Shown here: positions 1-7,251 of the stretch, piece by piece
Position numbering within the stretch: the first letter of the stretch is position 1
Layout of the letters: every line of letters starts with the position of its first letter
DNA from: Streptomyces sp. SolWspMP-5a-2
Lineage (GTDB): Bacteria > Actinomycetota > Actinomycetes > Streptomycetales > Streptomycetaceae
Direction: 5' to 3'
Length of the DNA: 39,749 nt
Assembly (NCBI RefSeq): GCF_900091845.1
Contig: NZ_FMCI01000337.1
Location: 1 to 39,749, forward strand
Program-made: the position numbers and the translations under genes
Notes under the pieces: model-generated
Databases searched by the model: none
What the model saw: only the letters and a program-made list of their open reading frames with translations
What the model was told of the DNA's origin: nothing

Positions 1-1
1 C

Positions 2-370
2 CTCGGGGTGGGCGGTTCGATGCGGCAGGAGGTCTACCTGGACGACCGTCCGGCGGACGACTGGTCACGGGAGCCCGGCGGACGGGTCTTCGTGCACCTG
101 GTGACGCCCCCGGAGTGGCGCCGGATCACCGGCGAGGCGCCCCCGCCGTCACCGGTGGACCGGGCGGCGTACACCGCGGCGGGACTGCCCTGGTTCGACC
201 ACTACGACGACGGCGCCGAGGACCTCGCCCCGGCGGAGTCCCTGGCGGCGGTGGAGCCGGTCGGTGACTGGCTGGGCGACGACCACGAGCCCTGGAAGCC
301 CCCCACCGACCAGCAGGTGAAGCACCTCACCCGGCCGCGGGGCGAGCCGGTGGAGGACGGCGACTGGTGA
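2..370 (+). CDS. 3' end of an unidentified protein gene (partial)
   Basis: The reading frame is open from the first bases of the window to a TGA at 368-370, so the true start lies upstream. The visible C-terminal part (about 122 residues) is acidic and rich in Trp, Asp and Pro. It contains the stretch VFVHLVTPPEWRRITGE and a short WFDHYDDG segment. I have an impression of similar C-termini in uncharacterised actinobacterial proteins of integrated or accessory DNA, but I cannot name the family. No membrane segment or catalytic motif is visible. The ATG at 20 falls inside the conserved-looking run and is unlikely to be the real start. The next gene starts about 97 bases downstream on the same strand. 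Confidence 0.6.
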   Translation, partial: LGVGGSMRQEVYLDDRPADDWSREPGGRVFVHLVTPPEWRRITGEAPPPSPVDRAAYTAAGLPWFDHYDDGAEDLAPAESLAAVEPVGDWLGDDHEPWKPPTDQQVKHLTRPRGEPVEDGDW

Positions 371-402
371 CGGGGCGCGCGGCGCCGGGCGCCGGTTGCG
401 TT

Positions 403-417
403 CCGAGGGGGCCTCGG
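403..417 (+). terminator. Small hairpin after the first gene
   Basis: CCGAGG (403-408) and CCTCGG (412-417) form a 6-bp stem with a 3-base loop between the first gene and the lactonase-like gene. There is no U-tract, which is common for actinomycete terminators. The stem is short and the call is weak. Confidence 0.25.
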
Positions 418-466
418 GCCAAGGTGGCGGTGGCAGAGGTCGGCGATCATCCGGGGTGCGGACGAC

Positions 467-1661
467 ATGAGCGGTGCGGCAGCGGGCTTGAGCAGGCGGC
501 GGTTCGTGGCCGCCCTCGCCGGGACGGCCGCGCTGCCCGCCTGCTCGCGGGCCGGCGACCCGGCCGGGGCGAGCGTCGCCCACCGGGACGCCAGCCCGGG
601 GACGCCGGCCTCACCGGCGCCCTCCGCGACCGGGCCGCGCCCCGCTCTACCTGGGGACCTACACCTCCGCCGAGGGCGGCGGCAAGGGCATCGGGATCGC
701 CTCCTACGACCCGGTCTCGGGGCGGATCAGCGGCACCGGGACCCTCACCGGGGTGCCCGACCCTTCGTACCTGGCGGTGGGTCCCGGCGGGCGGACGCTG
801 TACGCGGTGGACGAGCGGGAGGCGGGCGCGGTGACCGCCGTGCGGCTCGCCGACCGCGCCGTGCTCGGAAGCCGGGCCACCGGCGGTTCGGCGCCCTGCC
901 ATCTGTCGGTGCACCCGAGCGGCCGGTGGCTGCTGAGCGCGGACTACGGCTCCGGCACCGTCGCGGTGCACCGGATCGAGGCGTCGGGTGCGCCGGGCGA
1001 GCGCACCGCCCTGCTCACGCACGAAAGCCCCGCCCCGGGGCCAGGTCAACAGGGCCCGCACGCCCACCAGTTCACGACCAGCCCGGACGGCGGTCACGTC
1101 CTCGCCGTCGACCTGGGCACCGACACCGTCTACAGCTACCGTCTCGACCAGGAGACCGGCCGTCTCACCGAGGCGGCGCGGGCCGCGGCGCGGCCGGGTG
1201 CGGGACCGCGCCATCTGACGTTCCATCCGAACGGCCGCCACGCCTACCTGGCCAACGAGCTGGACGACACCGTGACGGTCTGCGGCTACGCGCCCGGCAC
1301 CGGGCGGCTGACCATCGGCGCGCCGCAGCCGACCGGTTCGGGGACGGGGACCAACTACCCGGCGCAGCTCCTGGTGACGGCGGACGGGGCGTACGCGTTC
1401 CTGGCCAACCGCGGCCACAACAGTCTCGCCCGGTACGCGGTGGAGGCCGACGGCGCGCGGTTGCGGCTGCTCGGCACGGTCCCTGTGGGCGGGGACTTCC
1501 CCCGGCAGATCGCCTTCTCGCCGGACGGCGGGCTGCTGTTCGCGGCGAACCAGCGGTCCGGCACCGTCAGCGTCTTCCACGTCGACGCGGCCGACGGCGG
1601 CTTGGAGCTGGCGGGCGAGCCGTTCGCGTCACCCGTCGCGGTCTGTGCGCTGCCGCTGTAG
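467..1661 (+). CDS. Exported 6-phosphogluconolactonase-family propeller, apparent frameshift
   Basis: A lactonase-family seven-bladed beta-propeller protein (COG2706-like) with repeated blade motifs such as HLSVHPSGRWL, HLTFHPNGRHAY and QIAFSPDGGLLF. The N-terminal 58 or so codons (467 to about 643) encode a twin-arginine signal, SRRRFVAAL, ending in a lipobox-like LPAC. The propeller, starting with LYLGTYTS, lies in the next frame from about 642. Codon bias is strong in the first frame up to 643 and in the second frame after it. No start codon is available in the second frame before the GTG at 753, which is already inside the first blade. Removing one C from the C4 run at 640-643 would give a continuous protein of about 397 residues. 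The sugar-lactone substrate is unknown, and export argues against a pentose-phosphate role. It overlaps the convergent DUF2470 gene by 33 bases. Confidence 0.8.
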
Positions 1662-2354
1662 GGCGCGCGGGCAGGAGGCCGCGCTCGCCTGGGTGAGCAG
1701 GACGTGCATGCGCTCGGTGAGCCGGGCGACGTCGTCGGCGGGCGCGTGGAACGGCAGCCGTACGTCGCCGTGGCCGCTGGTGCGCTCGATCCGCAGGGTC
1801 AGTCCGTGCCGGTCGACGGCGAGGGGCTGGACGCGGACGGTGCCGTGCAGACTCTCGCGGTCGACGAGCCGGGTGAGCCGCTCGACGGCGTCGCCGTGGC
1901 AGTCGGCGAGGTGGGTGAGCAGCCGGGCCTCGGCGGTGGCCAGCGGGTCGGGCCGGGCGGCGGCGAACTCGTCGAGGTCGATGACGACGGCGCCGGTCGG
2001 CGGGCGCAGCACCACGCGGGTCGGGTGGAAGGCGAGGCGGTTCTCCTCGGGCGAGAAGTACCCGGCGAGCCAGAGTCTGGCCCTGATCCGGCTGCGGACC
2101 GGGACGGGCGCGACGTCGGCGAACTCCAGCACGGCGGACGGCTCGCCGCGGGGCGCGCAGATCGCCGCCGTCAGCAGGGCGCTGTCCTCGGGCACCTCCA
2201 GCACGACCCGGCCGTCGTCCGCCACGGTGTGCGCGCCGACGAACTCCTCCCGTCCGCCGTCCGCCGTCACCGCGCAGGACCACGAGGCGGCGAGCACCGA
2301 GCGGGCCCGTTCCGCCGCCGTCGGCGCGGCCGTCCAGCTGTCGCTGTCGCCCAT
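1629..2354 (-). CDS. DUF2470 domain protein (HugZ/PNPOx-like fold), iron-regulated
   Basis: A 241-residue cytoplasmic protein. The C-terminal third, around the segment EARLLTHLADCHGDAVERLTRL, looks like a DUF2470 domain, which in other proteins is attached to a split-barrel flavin/heme-binding fold of the heme-utilisation (HugZ) type. The N-terminal half has the beta-rich pattern of that barrel, with VRSRIRARLWLAGYF. The start is well supported: ATG at 2354 is preceded by GAGGAGGT. A 19-bp iron box sits 16 bases upstream, so expression should be repressed by a DtxR/DmdR-type regulator when iron is plentiful. A role in heme-iron handling fits the fold and the regulation but is inference. The 3' end overlaps the lactonase gene by 33 bases, so the two transcripts are antisense there. 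Confidence 0.75.
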   Translation of the reverse strand: MGDSDSWTAAPTAAERARSVLAASWSCAVTADGGREEFVGAHTVADDGRVVLEVPEDSALLTAAICAPRGEPSAVLEFADVAPVPVRSRIRARLWLAGYFSPEENRLAFHPTRVVLRPPTGAVVIDLDEFAAARPDPLATAEARLLTHLADCHGDAVERLTRLVDRESLHGTVRVQPLAVDRHGLTLRIERTSGHGDVRLPFHAPADDVARLTERMHVLLTQASAASCPRALQRQRTDRDG

Positions 2355-2369
2355 CCTGGAACCTCCTCA

Positions 2370-2388
2370 TTAGGTAAGCCTTGCCTAA
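2370..2388 (-). promoter_or_regulatory. Iron box (DmdR/DtxR operator)
   Basis: TTAGGTAAGCCTTGCCTAA is a 19-bp interrupted palindrome that closely matches the actinobacterial DtxR/IdeR/DmdR consensus TTAGGTTAGGCTCACCTAA. It lies directly upstream of the DUF2470 start and about 65 bases beyond the 3' end of the TetR gene, so DUF2470 is the obvious target. Confidence 0.85.
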
Positions 2389-2452
2389 CCTACCGAAGAT
2401 CGGGGTGTACGCCAACCACGGGCGGGTGAAGTCGGCGCGCGAACCACGCGTT

Positions 2453-3061
2453 TCAGGACGCGATGACCCCCAGCAGCGCCCGCGCGCACAGATCGCGGAC
2501 CTGCTCCCGGGAGAGTCCTGGACCGCGCAGCCACTCCAGGCAGACGGCGGTGGTGAAGGCCAGCCAGCCCCGGACCGCGAGCGCCGCGTCGGGGCGCCCC
2601 CTGACCGCGCTCCCGAACTCCGGGTCGGCCGCGAGCGCGGCGAGGATCTGCCGCTCCTGCGCGGCCAGGGCCCGCTGGTAGACCTTGCGGACGGCCTGGT
2701 CACCGGCCGCGTCCGCGCGGTGGAAGGCACGGAAGCCGTGGGCGTGCGCCTGGACGTACTCCAGGTAGGTGTCGAGCCCGGCGGCGAGCTGGTCGCGGGC
2801 GGGCACCCCGGGCACCGCCTCGGTCATCCGCAGCATCCGCTCGCTCTCGCGCTCCACGACGGCCGCGAAGAAGTCCCGCTTGGTCGGGAAGTAGTGGTAC
2901 AGCAGGCCGCGCGAGACACCGGCGATCTCCGCCACCTGCTCGATCCACACCTCGTCGTACGGGCTGTCGGAGAACAACCGCGCCCCGACTGCGAGGAGTT
3001 GCTCACGGCGCTCCTGCGTGCTGAGTCTTCGGCGGGTGCGCTCGCCCTGGTTCGCGACCAT
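2453..3061 (-). CDS. TetR-family transcriptional repressor
   Basis: A 202-residue TetR-type regulator. Residues about 15-62 form the helix-turn-helix domain, with the signature IAGVSRGLLYHYFPTKRDFF. The rest is the helical ligand-binding and dimerisation domain. The ATG at 3061 is followed by a basic lead (ERTRRRLSTQERRE), usual for this group. It is transcribed away from the P450 gene across a 132-bp intergenic region, so autoregulation plus control of the P450 is the natural reading. The arrangement recalls BM3R1, the TetR repressor of Bacillus CYP102A1. The ligand cannot be deduced. Confidence 0.9.
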   Translation of the reverse strand: MVANQGERTRRRLSTQERREQLLAVGARLFSDSPYDEVWIEQVAEIAGVSRGLLYHYFPTKRDFFAAVVERESERMLRMTEAVPGVPARDQLAAGLDTYLEYVQAHAHGFRAFHRADAAGDQAVRKVYQRALAAQERQILAALAADPEFGSAVRGRPDAALAVRGWLAFTTAVCLEWLRGPGLSREQVRDLCARALLGVIAS

Positions 3062-3193
3062 CTCCGCACTGTACTCAACGCCCTTGACGCGCAGCCTGCT
3101 TGACGCCGGTTCGGCAGCCGGATCAGACTGGTCGCGCTATTGAATCGACGTACAACACGCGCAACTCGCCGCCGGATCGAGGGAGATCGCGTC
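3062..3193. promoter_or_regulatory. TetR/P450 divergent control region
   Basis: This 132-bp spacer holds two copies of TTGACGC at 3084-3090 and 3100-3106, 16 bases apart. The first copy is also part of a short dyad TCAA-N5-TTGA (3075-3087). Both TTGACG hexamers could be -35 elements for the P450, but I see no convincing -10. No long palindrome typical of a TetR operator is present, so the operator position is uncertain. The P450 ribosome site GGGAG lies at 3180-3184. Confidence 0.35.
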
Positions 3194-4645
3194 ATGGCGC
3201 AGACGACGACGGCCACCGGACTGCCCAAGGGGTTCCGCGACGCCGACCAGGGCTGGCCCGAGCTCCACCGCATCCCGCACCCGCCGCACCGGCTGCCCTT
3301 CCTCGGCGACGTGATCGGGGCGAGCAGGCGCACCCCGCTCCAGGACTCGCTCCGCCACGCGCCCGCCCTCGGCCCGGTCTTCCGGCGCAAGGCGTTCGGC
3401 AAGGAGTTCGTGTTCGTGTGGGGCGCCCGCCAGGTGGCCGACCTCGCGGACGAGACCCGGTTCGCCAAGCACGTCGGGCTCGGGGTGGCCAATCTGCGCC
3501 CGGTGGCCGGGGACGGGCTGTTCACGGCGTACAACGAGGAGCCCAACTGGCAACTGGCGCACGACGTGCTGGCGCCCGGCTTCAGCCGGGAGGCGATGGC
3601 CGGCTACCACCCGATGATGCTGGCGGTGGCCGGGCGGCTGACCGACCACTGGGACGGCGCGCTCGCCGCGGGCCGCCCGGTGGACGTGCCGGGGGACATG
3701 ACCAAGCTCACCCTGGAGACCATCGCGCGCACCGGCTTCGGCCACGACTTCGGCTCCTTCGAACGCGACCGCCCGCACCCCTTCGTGACCGCGATGGTCG
3801 GCACCCTCGGGTACGCGCAGCGCCTCAACACCGTCCCGGCCCCGCTCGCCCGCCATCTGCTGCGGGGCGCGGCGCGCCGCAACGCGGCCGACATCGCCCG
3901 CCTCGACGCCACCGTCGACGAACTGGTCGCGGAACGCCGGGCGTCGGGCGGCGGCGAGGGCGACCTCCTGGACCGGATGCTGGCGACAGCGCACCCCAGG
4001 ACCGGCGAGCGGCTCTCCGCCCTCAACGTCAGGCGCCAGGTGATCACCTTCCTGGTCGCGGGGCACGAGACGACGTCCGGCGCGCTCTCCTTCGCCCTGC
4101 ACTACCTCTCCCGCCACCCGGAGATCGCCGCGCGGGCCGCCGCCGAGGTGGACGCGGTGTGGGGGGACGCGGCGCGGCCCGGGTACGACCAGGTCGCCAA
4201 GTTGCGCCATGTGCGCCGGATCCTCGACGAGTCGCTGCGGCTGTGGCCGACGGCGCCCGCCTACGCCAGGGAGGCGACCGTGGACACCGTGCTGGCCGGG
4301 GAGCACCCGATGCGCCGGGGCGCGTGGACGCTGGTGCTGACCGCGATGCTGCACCGGGACCCGGAGGTCTGGGGCGCCGACGCCGAATGCTTCGACCCGG
4401 ACCGCTTCGAACCGGCGGCGGTGCGGACCCGGGCCCCGCACACCTTCAAGCCGTTCGGCACCGGCGCACGGGCCTGCATCGGACGGCAGTTCGCCCTGCA
4501 CGAGGCGACGCTGGTCCTCGGCCTGCTGCTGCGCCGCTACCGCCTGGTCCCCGACCCGGCCTACCGCCTGCGGGTCACGGAACGCCTGACCCTGATGCCG
4601 GAGGCTCTGCGCCTGCACCTGGAGCGCAGGCCGACGGGCCGGTAG
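3194..4645 (+). CDS. Cytochrome P450, CYP102-like heme domain without reductase
   Basis: A 483-residue heme monooxygenase. Visible signatures are the I-helix AGHETTS (about 289-295), the K-helix ESLR (346-349) and the heme loop FGTGARACIG with the ligand Cys at about 428. The N-terminal half resembles the Bacillus BM3 heme domain: NEEPNWQLAHDVLAPGF, then AMAGYHPMM and a PHPFVTAMV segment. That similarity suggests a fatty-acid or other lipophilic substrate, by inference. Unlike BM3, the frame stops right after the heme domain, so electrons must come from separate ferredoxin or flavodoxin partners not encoded nearby. The ATG at 3194 has GGGAG nine bases upstream; an in-frame start at 3140 lacks a site. 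The gene is divergent from a TetR repressor and ends before a strong terminator. Confidence 0.9.
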   Translation: MAQTTTATGLPKGFRDADQGWPELHRIPHPPHRLPFLGDVIGASRRTPLQDSLRHAPALGPVFRRKAFGKEFVFVWGARQVADLADETRFAKHVGLGVANLRPVAGDGLFTAYNEEPNWQLAHDVLAPGFSREAMAGYHPMMLAVAGRLTDHWDGALAAGRPVDVPGDMTKLTLETIARTGFGHDFGSFERDRPHPFVTAMVGTLGYAQRLNTVPAPLARHLLRGAARRNAADIARLDATVDELVAERRASGGGEGDLLDRMLATAHPRTGERLSALNVRRQVITFLVAGHETTSGALSFALHYLSRHPEIAARAAAEVDAVWGDAARPGYDQVAKLRHVRRILDESLRLWPTAPAYAREATVDTVLAGEHPMRRGAWTLVLTAMLHRDPEVWGADAECFDPDRFEPAAVRTRAPHTFKPFGTGARACIGRQFALHEATLVLGLLLRRYRLVPDPAYRLRVTERLTLMPEALRLHLERRPTGR

Positions 4646-4687
4646 AGGAAGCCGGTCGAAGAGACCGCCCGGCGCGCCCGCGGGGAT

Positions 4688-4722
4688 ACCCCCGGCCCGG
4701 CCCTGACGTCCGGGCCGGGGGT
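4688..4722. terminator. Bidirectional terminator between P450 and S33 peptidase genes
   Basis: The 13-base arms ACCCCCGGCCCGG (4688-4700) and CCGGGCCGGGGGT (4710-4722) pair perfectly around a 9-base loop. The hairpin sits between two convergent genes and can serve both strands. Confidence 0.85.
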
Positions 4723-4741
4723 CGGTCGGTCCGGCCCGCCG

Positions 4742-6091
4742 CTACGCCTCGTCGCGGGTGAGGGCCAGGAGGCGGTCGAGGACCCGCGGGCCGCCCGCCC
4801 GGACGCCGTCGTGTTCGAACTCGTCGGTGACCCAGGTGCGCAGGCCGCGGATCGCGCGGGCGGTGTCCAGGGAGTGGGCGGTGTCGACGTACATGTCGTC
4901 GTGGTAGACGGCGGCGGCGACCGGGACCTCGTTCTCGGCGAGGCGGGCGCGGTCGTACAGCGGCGTCCAGTCCGCGCGGGCGGCGAGCAGGTCGGCGGTC
5001 TCGCGCAGCGGACGCAGCGCGGGGTCGCAGTCGAACCGCCAGGGGTGGATCGTTTCTCCGGTGAAGTTCACCGGCCCCTCACCCGCCAGCGCCTTCGCCG
5101 CGTCGAACTGGGGGAACTCGGCGCGGACCCGCTCGGCCGACCAGTCGGTGGGGCGCTCGTCCTGGCCGTAGATCGCCTCGTGGATCAGGGCGTAGAGGGG
5201 GTGCCCGGCGAAGGAGAGCTGGGCCTGGACCTCCTCCTGGAAGGCGTCGGAGAGCGCCGGGCCCGCCGGGGTGCGCACGAACGCGTCCTCCAGCAGGAAG
5301 TGCAGCCGGTGGCTGCCGTCGCCGCGGCCGAGGAGGATGCCGAGGGACTGGAACGCCTCGGCGGTCAGCAGGTAGCCGTTGGGCAGGGTCACCTCGTGGC
5401 TGAGCAGGTGCTCGGCGATGCGGCGGGCGCGGGCGACGTCCTGCGGGTAGCGCCGGTAGTGCGCGGCGACCTTGCGCTCGATGCGCGGGTAGGCGGCCCG
5501 GTAGACGTCGTCGGCGTGCGCGTCGAGGGAGGGCAGCCCGCCGGTGATGAGGGCGGCGGTGAGACCCTCGGGGGCGAGGGAGAGGTAGGAGACGGTGCAG
5601 AAGCCGCCGAAGCTCTGGCCGAGGACGGTCCAGGTGGCGCCGCCGGTGACCAGCGGGCGGATCGTCTCGCAGTCCCGGACGATCGCGTCGCCGCGGAAGT
5701 GGGTGAGGTACTCGGCCTGCGCCGCCGGGCCGCCGCGCAGCGGGAGCGTCTGCCGGTTGGCGGGGGTGGAGCGGCCGGTGCCGCGCTGGTCGAGCAGGAG
5801 CACGCGGTACTCGTCCAGGGCCCGGTCGAGCCAGGCGGGACGGCCGACGGAACGGTCCGCCCCGAAGCCGGGGCCGCCCTGCAGGTAGACCAGCCAGGGC
5901 AGGTCGCGGTCCGCGTCCTTGCTCGCGACGACCTCGCGGGCGTACAGCTCGATCGTCTCCCCGGTGGGGTCGGCGTGGTCGAGGGGCACGGTGAAGGTGC
6001 GGTCGGTGAGGACGACGCCGGGCTGGCGGTACGAGGCGCTCAACAGGACTCCAGACACGGACGGACTACGGGCCGCCATCCAGTTCAGCAC
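4742..6091 (-). CDS. Proline iminopeptidase-like alpha/beta hydrolase (peptidase family S33)
   Basis: A 449-residue serine hydrolase of the S33 type, expected to cleave N-terminal proline or a related residue from peptides. It shows the oxyanion-hole GGPG (about 72-75), the strand LLLDQRGTGRS (about 98-108) and the nucleophile elbow GQSFGG with Ser160. The C-terminal DDMYVD and EFEHDG segments probably carry the acid and His of the triad (inference). No signal peptide is seen, so it is probably cytoplasmic. The start is not certain: GTG at 6091 has an AGGA only three bases away, and ATG at 6079 is an alternative. It lies 52 bases after the LacI gene on the same strand and could be read through from the rhamnose operon, but nothing ties it to rhamnose. 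Confidence 0.85.
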   Translation of the reverse strand: MLNWMAARSPSVSGVLLSASYRQPGVVLTDRTFTVPLDHADPTGETIELYAREVVASKDADRDLPWLVYLQGGPGFGADRSVGRPAWLDRALDEYRVLLLDQRGTGRSTPANRQTLPLRGGPAAQAEYLTHFRGDAIVRDCETIRPLVTGGATWTVLGQSFGGFCTVSYLSLAPEGLTAALITGGLPSLDAHADDVYRAAYPRIERKVAAHYRRYPQDVARARRIAEHLLSHEVTLPNGYLLTAEAFQSLGILLGRGDGSHRLHFLLEDAFVRTPAGPALSDAFQEEVQAQLSFAGHPLYALIHEAIYGQDERPTDWSAERVRAEFPQFDAAKALAGEGPVNFTGETIHPWRFDCDPALRPLRETADLLAARADWTPLYDRARLAENEVPVAAAVYHDDMYVDTAHSLDTARAIRGLRTWVTDEFEHDGVRAGGPRVLDRLLALTRDEA

Positions 6092-6143
6092 ACGTCCTGC
6101 GGTGACCGACCCCCGGGATCATGAAATCTTACGGAACCGGGGA

Positions 6144-7169
6144 TCAGCGGGCCGCGAGACTGGACCTGCGCACCACCAGCTCGGGCTGGAGCACGACCCG
6201 CCGGTGGTCGTGACCGCGCGGTCCGCCGTCGGCCTCGGTCTCCTCCAGGAGCAGTTCGGCGGCGAGGGCGCCCATGGTGACGGCGGGCTGGCGGACCGAG
6301 GTGAGCGGGACGGCCGCGGCGGCGGCGAACTCGATGTCGTCGTAGCCGACGATCGCGAGGTCGTCGGGGACCCGGACCCCGGCCGCGTACATGGCCTGCA
6401 GGACGCCGAGGGCGAGCAGGTCGTTGGCGCAGAAGACGGCGGTGGGCCGGTCGGCGAGGCCGAGCAGCCGGGCGCCCGCGTCCCGCCCCGCGGCGACGTC
6501 CAGCCGTTCGGTGGGCAGCTCGCGCAGGCAGCCGGGTCCGAGGCCCGCCTCGGCGAGCGCGCCCAGGGCGCCGGTGCGCCGGTCGGTGACCTGGTTGAGG
6601 CCGGGCGGGCCGCTGACATAGGCGAGCGAGCGGTGGCCCGCGTCCACGAGGTGGCGCACCGCGAGGGCGCCGCCCGCCACGTCGTCGACCGAGACGGAGC
6701 ACTCGGTGGTGCCCTCGGCGACCCGGTCGACCAGGACGAAGGGGATGTTGTGCCGCCGGAAGGCCGCGATGTTGCGGCCGGTCGCGTCGGCGGGCGTCAA
6801 CAGCACGCCCCGCACCCGCTGTTCGGCGAAGAGCGCGAGGTACTCGGCCTCCTCGCTCGCGCTCTGCGCGCTGTTGCAGACCATCACGCCGAGACCGGCG
6901 TCGCGCGCGGCGCGCTCGGCGCCGCGCGCCACGTCGACGAAGAACGGGTTGCCCATGTCGAGGACGAGCAGCCCCATGATCCGGCTGCGCCCGGCGCGGA
7001 GCTGGCGCGCGGACTCGCTGCGCACGTAGCCGAGCCGGTCGATGGCGGAGAGCACACGGGCCCGGGTCTCGGTGGCGACGGAGTCCGGACGGTTGATGAC
7101 GTTCGAGACCGTGCCCACGGAGACTCCGGCGGCGCGGGCGACGTCCTTGATACCCACCGACTGAGCCAT
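6144..7169 (-). CDS. LacI-family regulator, probable rhamnose repressor
   Basis: A 341-residue LacI/GalR protein. The N-terminal helix-turn-helix IKDVARAAGVSVGTVSNVIN and hinge helix (to about residue 60) are followed by a periplasmic-binding-protein-like sensor domain with MGNPFFVDVARGAE and CANDLLALGVLQ. It is the last gene of the leftward rhamnose transport operon, and GGAGGT lies nine bases before its ATG. Two LacI-type palindromes with TGAA/TTCA ends flank the divergent rhaT and rhaI promoters about 7 kb away, so it is the best candidate to bind them and release on L-rhamnose or a derivative. Because it sits inside the operon it would control its own level. Ligand and operator assignment are inference from position and family. 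Confidence 0.88.
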   Translation of the reverse strand: MAQSVGIKDVARAAGVSVGTVSNVINRPDSVATETRARVLSAIDRLGYVRSESARQLRAGRSRIMGLLVLDMGNPFFVDVARGAERAARDAGLGVMVCNSAQSASEEAEYLALFAEQRVRGVLLTPADATGRNIAAFRRHNIPFVLVDRVAEGTTECSVSVDDVAGGALAVRHLVDAGHRSLAYVSGPPGLNQVTDRRTGALGALAEAGLGPGCLRELPTERLDVAAGRDAGARLLGLADRPTAVFCANDLLALGVLQAMYAAGVRVPDDLAIVGYDDIEFAAAAAVPLTSVRQPAVTMGALAAELLLEETEADGGPRGHDHRRVVLQPELVVRRSSLAAR

Positions 7170-7251
7170 CAGGCAGGGACCTCCAGGGTGACGCGGGACG
7201 GTGGGTGGAAGAAGCTCACATTACCGCCGTCCTCGCACGTGCCGGGCCCGG

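Noticed and set aside
661..1696. Continuation of the signal-peptide frame of the lactonase gene to 1696
   Set aside because: After about 643 this frame is Arg/Gly/Pro-rich with poor codon bias, while the propeller is clearly encoded in the neighbouring frame.
6091..6144. Link of the S33 peptidase gene to the rhamnose operon
   Set aside because: It lies 52 bases after the LacI gene on the same strand, but the family has no rhamnose role and position alone is not enough.
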